Shown: one piece after another, positions 59,121-64,000 of the stretch
Layout: every line of letters begins with the position of its first letter
How positions within the stretch are numbered: position 1 is the stretch's first letter
DNA from: Solwaraspora sp. WMMD792
Lineage (GTDB): Bacteria; Actinomycetota; Actinomycetes; Mycobacteriales; Micromonosporaceae
DNA length: 64,000 nt
NCBI RefSeq assembly: GCF_029626105.1
Contig: NZ_JARUBH010000009.1
Location: 7,062,011 to 7,126,010, forward strand
Direction of reading: 5' to 3'
Notes under the pieces: generated by a model
What the model saw: the letters and a program-made list of their open reading frames with translations, nothing else
Told to the model about the DNA's origin: nothing
The model's database searches: none
Made by a program: the position numbers and the translations under genes

Positions 59121-62100
59121 ATGGCAACCTCGCACAAACTCACCCTGGTGCCGTACCTGCAGCGGTGGGACCACACCGGGCGGACGCTGACCGTACGGCT
59201 GCTGGTCGCCCCGGCCACCGACCCGCTCGCGCCGCTGCTCGCCGCCCCGGCGGGCGTGCCGGCCTTCGCCGACGCACATCTCGCGTTCGCGGTGTCCCTC
59301 TCGGACACCGTTGGGGCGCTGCCGCAGCGCGACCGGGTCGACCAGACCATCGCGTTGCCCGCCGCCCCGGCGACACTGCACGCCCCACACGCCCGGAGCA
59401 TCTTCACCGCGATCGGCGCGGCACTGGAGATCCCGCCCGGCCCGGCCGGCGACACGTTCGCCCCGCAACACCGCGACACCACCCGGCAACTGCGCAAGTA
59501 CCTGCCGGGCAGCTACCGCCGGTCGTTCGGGTTCGTCCGCCCGCGTACCTCGCTCGCCGTCACCGACGCCAGCTACCACTGCCTGATGACCTGCCCACCG
59601 GACCCGGCACCAGCGGTGCCGCCGACGGTGATCGGCTGGGGCGAGGCGATCGCGTACGCGCTGCGCCGCCCCCGGCTCGCCGAAGCCCTCGGCCTGGTCG
59701 TCGCCCTCGACGTGCCGATCGACGCCGACCCACGACTGGCCGCCGGCGGCTGGCTATGGGCCGACCTGGCCGCCCACAGCGACTACGCCGACGCCGTCGG
59801 CGCCGACCCGGGGCTGATCCGTGCCTTCGCCACCCGGGTACCGCCGCTGCCCGCCGCCGACACCCGGCCGGTCTTCACGCCGGTGGCGTTCCCGGTCAGC
59901 GCCGACGCCACCGAGGCCGGTACCCTCGGCAACTACGACAAGGTCTTCGCCGAGACGCTGCGCTTCGACGACGGCTTCGCCAAGATCGTGCACGCCCGGC
60001 AGCCGGTCAGCGCCGACCTGCTCGACGAGACCGGCGACGGCGCGCCGATCGCCCGCGACGAAGGTGTCCAACTCGGCTGGGACGACGAGGACGTCCTCGA
60101 AGGGCAGAACCGGGCGCTCGGCGCCCCACCCGACGGTGCGGATCCGGTGCTCGCCCCCCGCGGCGTGCTCGGCTACCGGGTCGACGTCCGGCCGGCCGGC
60201 GGCACCGACTGGACCTCGCTGTCCCTGGTGGACGCCCCGCTGGCCGTCGGCGTCGACCTGGGTACGGCCCGCGAGGAACGGTGGACCGAGGTCGCCCCGG
60301 CCGAACACAGCGGCCAGCTCTGGCTACCCGCCTGGTTCGTCCGCTGGCGTGGCGGGTCACTCGTCGTCGACACCGACGACGAGCAACGGCTGATGGAGGT
60401 GCCGCCCGGCCCACCGGAGCAGGCGGTGCCGGTCGACGCCGACACTGTGCTGCCCCGCTACGGCCAGGCGTACGAGTTCCGGGTCCGGCTCGCCGACCCC
60501 ACCGGTGGTGGCCCGCCGGTCGACGCCGCGCCGGGCCGGGTCGGCGAGGCACCGGTCGCGATGCTGCACCTGCGTCGGCACCGGCCGCCGGCCCGGGTCG
60601 GGCTGGACCCGTACACCGTGGAACCGGACGGCACCGTCGCGGCGCTGCGGGTGCACCGGCCGCGCCTGGGCTACCCGGAAGCGGTGTACGCCGCCGGCCC
60701 GGCCGCCCGCACCGACCTGCTCGCCCAGATCGCCGCCAACGACGCGGCGCCGCCGGAAGCGGTGACCGTGCCGGGCGTCGCCGACCCGGACGCCGTACTG
60801 CTGCAGGTCCGGGTGCTGCTGAAGGCCCCGGCGTTCGACCCGGCCGCCGACGCCGACGGGTACGTCGAGTGGTACACCACCACCCGGCTGTTTCCCGACG
60901 CCGCCACCGCCGCGCTCGACCTCGACCTGACCTGGGTCGACGCCGGTGACTACCGGTCGGTCGACGTCGCCGACCAGCTCGGCCCGGACGGGCTGGTGAC
61001 CGGCCCGGTCACCGTGGTCACCGGGCGGGACCTGCGGCTGGAGGTCCGAGCGATGGGCCGCGACGACCTCGGCTACTTCGGCAGCGACGCCGCCCGGCGT
61101 GGCCCTGCCGAGCTCATCGACCTGCACGGGACGGCCGACCCGGCGAGCGAAGCCGACCTGCTGCGCCCACTGCCACCGGCCGACAGCCTTCGGTCGGTGT
61201 TCCTACGCCCGGACCCGGCCGGCACGCCGGCGGCCGTGGCGGCCGTCGCCGCCCAGACCGCACCCACCCCGGCGTTGCTCGGCCGGCTGGCCGGCGCGCT
61301 CGACCTGGTCGCCGACGGGCCGACCCTGCTCGGTCCGCCGGGGGAGCGGGTGGTGTTCGGCTGCGCCGGGCTCGGTCACCACCTCGCCCCGGACGGCGGC
61401 AGCGTCGAGTTCGCCGATCCGACCGAACTCGCCGGGCGGTGGCTGCACGCCGTACAGACGGTGGTGGACCGGGACTGGACGTGGCGCGGCGCCGGCTCAC
61501 CGACGCTGACGGTGCGGCGCACCGTGCGACTGCCGGACGCCCCCAACGCGCCGCAGACCGTCACCGACGTCGGCGTGATCGAACTGGTCGACTCGGTCAA
61601 CGTGCAGGCCACCACCGGTGACACCGACCGCGGCTTCGTCCGGATGGTCTTCCTCGACGCGGTGGCGGCACCGCTGGGTCCCGACGGGCTGCCGTACGAG
61701 CCACAGGTCGACTACGAACTGGAGTTCCGCCTCGAGACCGGCGACGTGGTGCGACAGGTGATCTCGTCGAGGCTGCCGATCGTCACTGCGCCGAGGCAGG
61801 TGCCCCGGGTGGTCGCCGCCGGCATCGCGCTCACCCCGTACGGCACTGACGCGTCGTACGCGGCGACCACGCCCCGGATCCGGCGACTCTGGCTGGAGTT
61901 CGCCGAACCGCTGGCCGACCCGCGTGACGCCTACTTCGTCCGGCCGTTGACCGTCACCCCGGACCCGATGCTGCTGCCCGGCACCGAACCGGTCGCGGAC
62001 CCGGCCGCCGTGCCGACCCTGCCGCTGGACCCGGAACCGGTCCGGGTGATCACCCCGGGCCAGGTGCAGGACCTGGCCGGATACGCCACCATGCAGCGCC

Positions 62101-62762
62101 TCGAACCGGCGGCCGACAGCGACCGGCACTTCCTGGTGCCGCTGCCGCCGAACACCGACCCCGGCTCGCCGGAGCTGTTCTCGTTCTACACCTACGAGAT
62201 CCGCGTCGGCCATGACCGTGGCCCGCTCGACGATCCGCTCTGGTCCACCGCCCAGGGCCGGTACGGCGAGCCACTGACGTTGGAAGGGGTGGCGCATCCG
62301 GCACCGGAGCTGGCCGCCACGGTGCTCGCCGAACCGGACGGTGCGGTGCGGGTCCGGGCCCCGTACGCCGTCGCGTACCTCGGGCTGCGCCGGGTGTCGC
62401 CGGACCCGCCGAACACCCAGCTGTGGGCGGTGCTCTACGCCCGGGTGATGCAGGCCGACGCGGGTACCCGGCGCAACGTGCAGGTCGGCCTACGTCCGTT
62501 GTGGATACCCCGACGACAGCACGGTCCGCGTTCGGTGCCGTTGCCGGTGGAGGGGGAGACGACCTGGTCGGGGGCGGAGGTGCGGGCGGCGCTGGAGACG
62601 GCCGGGTTGCCGTCCGGGCTACCGGTCAGCGTGCTTGTCGTCGAGGTGCTGCCGGAGCCGAACGGGAGCTTCGCCGACCCGCTCGGCGGCGACCTGGGCC
62701 AGGTCCGGATCCTGCGGACGTCGCCGCTGTCCGCCGTCGACCGCGACTGCTGCGTACCGTGA
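59121..62762 (+). CDS. Giant partner protein of unknown function, 1,213 residues
   Basis: No signal peptide or membrane helix. It opens with LTLVPYLQRWDHTGRTLTVR and is mostly beta-rich with repeated short segments ending in Pro (several immunoglobulin-like-looking stretches such as GQAYEFRVRLADPTGG, VDYELEFRLETGDVVRQV and LFSFYTYEIRVGHDRG, which recall fibronectin-type strands). It ends in DRDCCVP. GAAGAAGG lies 8 nt before the ATG. It is the second gene of the unit with the 1,553-residue protein, and a strong terminator follows. No homologous domain is recognised by eye; a structural or adhesive role is possible but unproven. Confidence 0.85.
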   Translation: MATSHKLTLVPYLQRWDHTGRTLTVRLLVAPATDPLAPLLAAPAGVPAFADAHLAFAVSLSDTVGALPQRDRVDQTIALPAAPATLHAPHARSIFTAIGAALEIPPGPAGDTFAPQHRDTTRQLRKYLPGSYRRSFGFVRPRTSLAVTDASYHCLMTCPPDPAPAVPPTVIGWGEAIAYALRRPRLAEALGLVVALDVPIDADPRLAAGGWLWADLAAHSDYADAVGADPGLIRAFATRVPPLPAADTRPVFTPVAFPVSADATEAGTLGNYDKVFAETLRFDDGFAKIVHARQPVSADLLDETGDGAPIARDEGVQLGWDDEDVLEGQNRALGAPPDGADPVLAPRGVLGYRVDVRPAGGTDWTSLSLVDAPLAVGVDLGTAREERWTEVAPAEHSGQLWLPAWFVRWRGGSLVVDTDDEQRLMEVPPGPPEQAVPVDADTVLPRYGQAYEFRVRLADPTGGGPPVDAAPGRVGEAPVAMLHLRRHRPPARVGLDPYTVEPDGTVAALRVHRPRLGYPEAVYAAGPAARTDLLAQIAANDAAPPEAVTVPGVADPDAVLLQVRVLLKAPAFDPAADADGYVEWYTTTRLFPDAATAALDLDLTWVDAGDYRSVDVADQLGPDGLVTGPVTVVTGRDLRLEVRAMGRDDLGYFGSDAARRGPAELIDLHGTADPASEADLLRPLPPADSLRSVFLRPDPAGTPAAVAAVAAQTAPTPALLGRLAGALDLVADGPTLLGPPGERVVFGCAGLGHHLAPDGGSVEFADPTELAGRWLHAVQTVVDRDWTWRGAGSPTLTVRRTVRLPDAPNAPQTVTDVGVIELVDSVNVQATTGDTDRGFVRMVFLDAVAAPLGPDGLPYEPQVDYELEFRLETGDVVRQVISSRLPIVTAPRQVPRVVAAGIALTPYGTDASYAATTPRIRRLWLEFAEPLADPRDAYFVRPLTVTPDPMLLPGTEPVADPAAVPTLPLDPEPVRVITPGQVQDLAGYATMQRLEPAADSDRHFLVPLPPNTDPGSPELFSFYTYEIRVGHDRGPLDDPLWSTAQGRYGEPLTLEGVAHPAPELAATVLAEPDGAVRVRAPYAVAYLGLRRVSPDPPNTQLWAVLYARVMQADAGTRRNVQVGLRPLWIPRRQHGPRSVPLPVEGETTWSGAEVRAALETAGLPSGLPVSVLVVEVLPEPNGSFADPLGGDLGQVRILRTSPLSAVDRDCCVP

Positions 62763-62817
62763 CGCCGACCGTCCGCCAGGGCAGGCGGCGGGGTGGGCGG
62801 TGCCGGTCCGGTAGGAG

Positions 62818-62874
62818 CGGAGTCCCCGGGCCCGGGCAGCCGTCGGCGTCGACTGCCCGGGCCCAGGGACTCCG
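62818..62874. terminator. Strong bidirectional terminator, 22-bp stem
   Basis: The arms 62818-62839 and 62853-62874 pair with a single mismatch across a 13-nt loop, midway in the 123-nt gap between the second giant gene and the convergent GH43-like gene. Confidence 0.9.
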
Positions 62875-62885
62875 CTGGTTCGTGG

Positions 62886-64000
62886 TCAGCCCGCCGTGCA
62901 GGTGACGTTGCCGGGTAGCTGACTCGCACCGCTGGCCGATGTGATGAAGCCTGCGGTGGTCGAAGATCCGGCGGACAGCTGGCCGTTGTAGCTGGCGTTG
63001 GTCACCGTCACCTGGCTGCCCTGCTGGCTGAACGTTCCGCTCCAGCCCTGGGCGACGGTCTGCCCGGCGGGCAGGGTGAAGGTCACCCGCCAGCCGTCGA
63101 TGGCGGTGGAGGTGCTGTTGGTGACCGTCAGCCGCCCCTCGTAGCCGCCCGGCCAGGACGCCGGTGCCGACACGGTTGCCGTGCAGGACGACCCAGGTGT
63201 GGTCGGCGGGGCGGTGGTCGGCGGCGCCGTTGTCGGTGGTGGCGTCGTCGGTGGTGGCGTCGTCGGTGGCGCCGTCGTGGGTGGCGGGCTGGTCGGCGGC
63301 GGGGCGGTGCCGGTGTTGAACTGCCACCAGTCGACGTTGAGCAGGTAGCCGCTGCCACCGGTGAACCGTAAGTACAGATCGTGGGTGCCGGAGGCTCCGG
63401 TGACCGGGCAGGAGACACTGGTCCAGCTCTGCCAGCCGCCGGTGCCGGGCACGTCGCAGGTGCCGACCCGGGTGCCGGTCGGGCCGCCGAGTCGCAGCTC
63501 GATGCTCCCGCCGCTGGAGTCAGCGGCCACCCGCGCCGTGAACGACGCCGCCCCGGCGCCGAAGGCAACGCCCTTCACCTTGATGTAGTCGCCGTTCTCG
63601 ATCCAGCCGACGTTCATGGTGCCCTCGCTGGACCGCTCTGTTTCGATCCCGGCCGACCAGGCGACCGTCTCGGCCTCCTGACGGACGTACGGGTTCAGCG
63701 TGCCGATCTGCGGGGCGCCCGCCGTGGTCATGTTCATCGTCGGAATCGTGCCGTCGGCACGGTAGCTGAACTTCTCCACCGCGACGGAACGGGTGAATCC
63801 ACCGCCGCCGGGCAGTGCGCCGTTGTGGTAGAAGAAGTACGAGCCACCGGCGAAGTCGATGACGCCGGGGTGGTTGGTGAAGCTGCCGCCCTGTCGCGGC
63901 ATCACCGTACCCCGGTAGGTCCACGGGCCGGTCGGTCCGGGAGCCGTCGAGTAACCGATGAACTCGGAGCAGCATTCGGCGGCGAAGACGTTGTAGTAGA
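62886..64000 (-). CDS. GH43-like secreted glycosidase with CBM6-like and CBM2 modules (partial)
   Basis: 3' part of a gene that starts beyond the right edge; 371 codons plus the stop are visible in an open frame. Visible order: end of a five-bladed GH43-type catalytic domain (FIGYSTAPGPTGPW, FTNHPGVIDFAGGSYFFYHNG), a CBM6-type domain (QEAETVAWSAGIETE, GWIENGDYIKVKGVAFG, YLLNVDWWQFNTG), a PPTT-repeat linker, and a C-terminal CBM2 (SCTATVSAPASWPGG to NVTCTAG). Enzymes of this layout are arabinofuranosidases or xylosidases acting on plant xylan. The catalytic residues lie outside the window. Confidence 0.88.
   Translation of the reverse strand, partial: YYNVFAAECCSEFIGYSTAPGPTGPWTYRGTVMPRQGGSFTNHPGVIDFAGGSYFFYHNGALPGGGGFTRSVAVEKFSYRADGTIPTMNMTTAGAPQIGTLNPYVRQEAETVAWSAGIETERSSEGTMNVGWIENGDYIKVKGVAFGAGAASFTARVAADSSGGSIELRLGGPTGTRVGTCDVPGTGGWQSWTSVSCPVTGASGTHDLYLRFTGGSGYLLNVDWWQFNTGTAPPPTSPPPTTAPPTTPPPTTPPPTTAPPTTAPPTTPGSSCTATVSAPASWPGGYEGRLTVTNSTSTAIDGWRVTFTLPAGQTVAQGWSGTFSQQGSQVTVTNASYNGQLSAGSSTTAGFITSASGASQLPGNVTCTAG

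Overview
This is a high-GC, actinobacterial chromosomal window. GTG and TTG starts, GTGA/ATGA stop-start overlaps, NIT-domain kinases with roadblock partners, LAL-type LuxR regulators, CBM2-tagged secreted hydrolases and a DivIVA-domain small protein point to Micromonosporaceae. That placement is inference from gene content; no rRNA or marker phylogeny is available here. No tRNA, rRNA or CRISPR array was seen.

1-20200: htpG, an Asp/Glu racemase-family enzyme, a LacI regulator beside a secreted GH5 mannanase, a translationally coupled unit of NIT-domain sensor kinase, roadblock protein and binding lipoprotein, a ParB-like protein, a divergent HxlR/RidA pair, a NarL-type two-component system, a serine beta-lactamase-family membrane protein, a winged-helix regulator, a TerC-family protein behind what reads as a yybP-ykoY manganese riboswitch, and a secreted subtilase with FnIII and CBM2 domains.

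20201-32330: the accessory part. An epimerase and two unknown membrane proteins lead into an IS1634/IS1549-type element (24802-26450). It is flanked by two 1,004-bp direct copies of the host sequence (23798-24801 and 26451-27454). Each copy holds a perfect hairpin and a Nudix gene broken by the same in-frame TGA. Then come an HTH-TPR regulator, an AlpA-like HTH protein, a small ORF, a DivIVA-domain protein and a 727-residue cysteine-cluster protein.

32331-43790: a LysE exporter, a sugar ABC uptake operon without its ATPase, a secreted seven-repeat propeller protein, a tandem-HxlR regulator diverging from an SDR, a lipoprotein coupled to an LPXTG surface protein, and a LAL regulator.

43881-54284: two paralogous SDRs flanking a TetR regulator, a second TetR with two strong operators facing a small membrane protein, a DM13 protein, an OmpR-type two-component system, an ABC exporter with a probable leaderless promoter opposite an HTH-GbsR regulator, and a ThuA-like lipoprotein.

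54431-64000: two very large proteins of unknown function (1,553 and 1,213 residues) in one transcription unit, the best candidate for an undescribed system. After a strong terminator, the 3' part of a GH43-like enzyme with CBM6-like and CBM2 modules runs off the window end.
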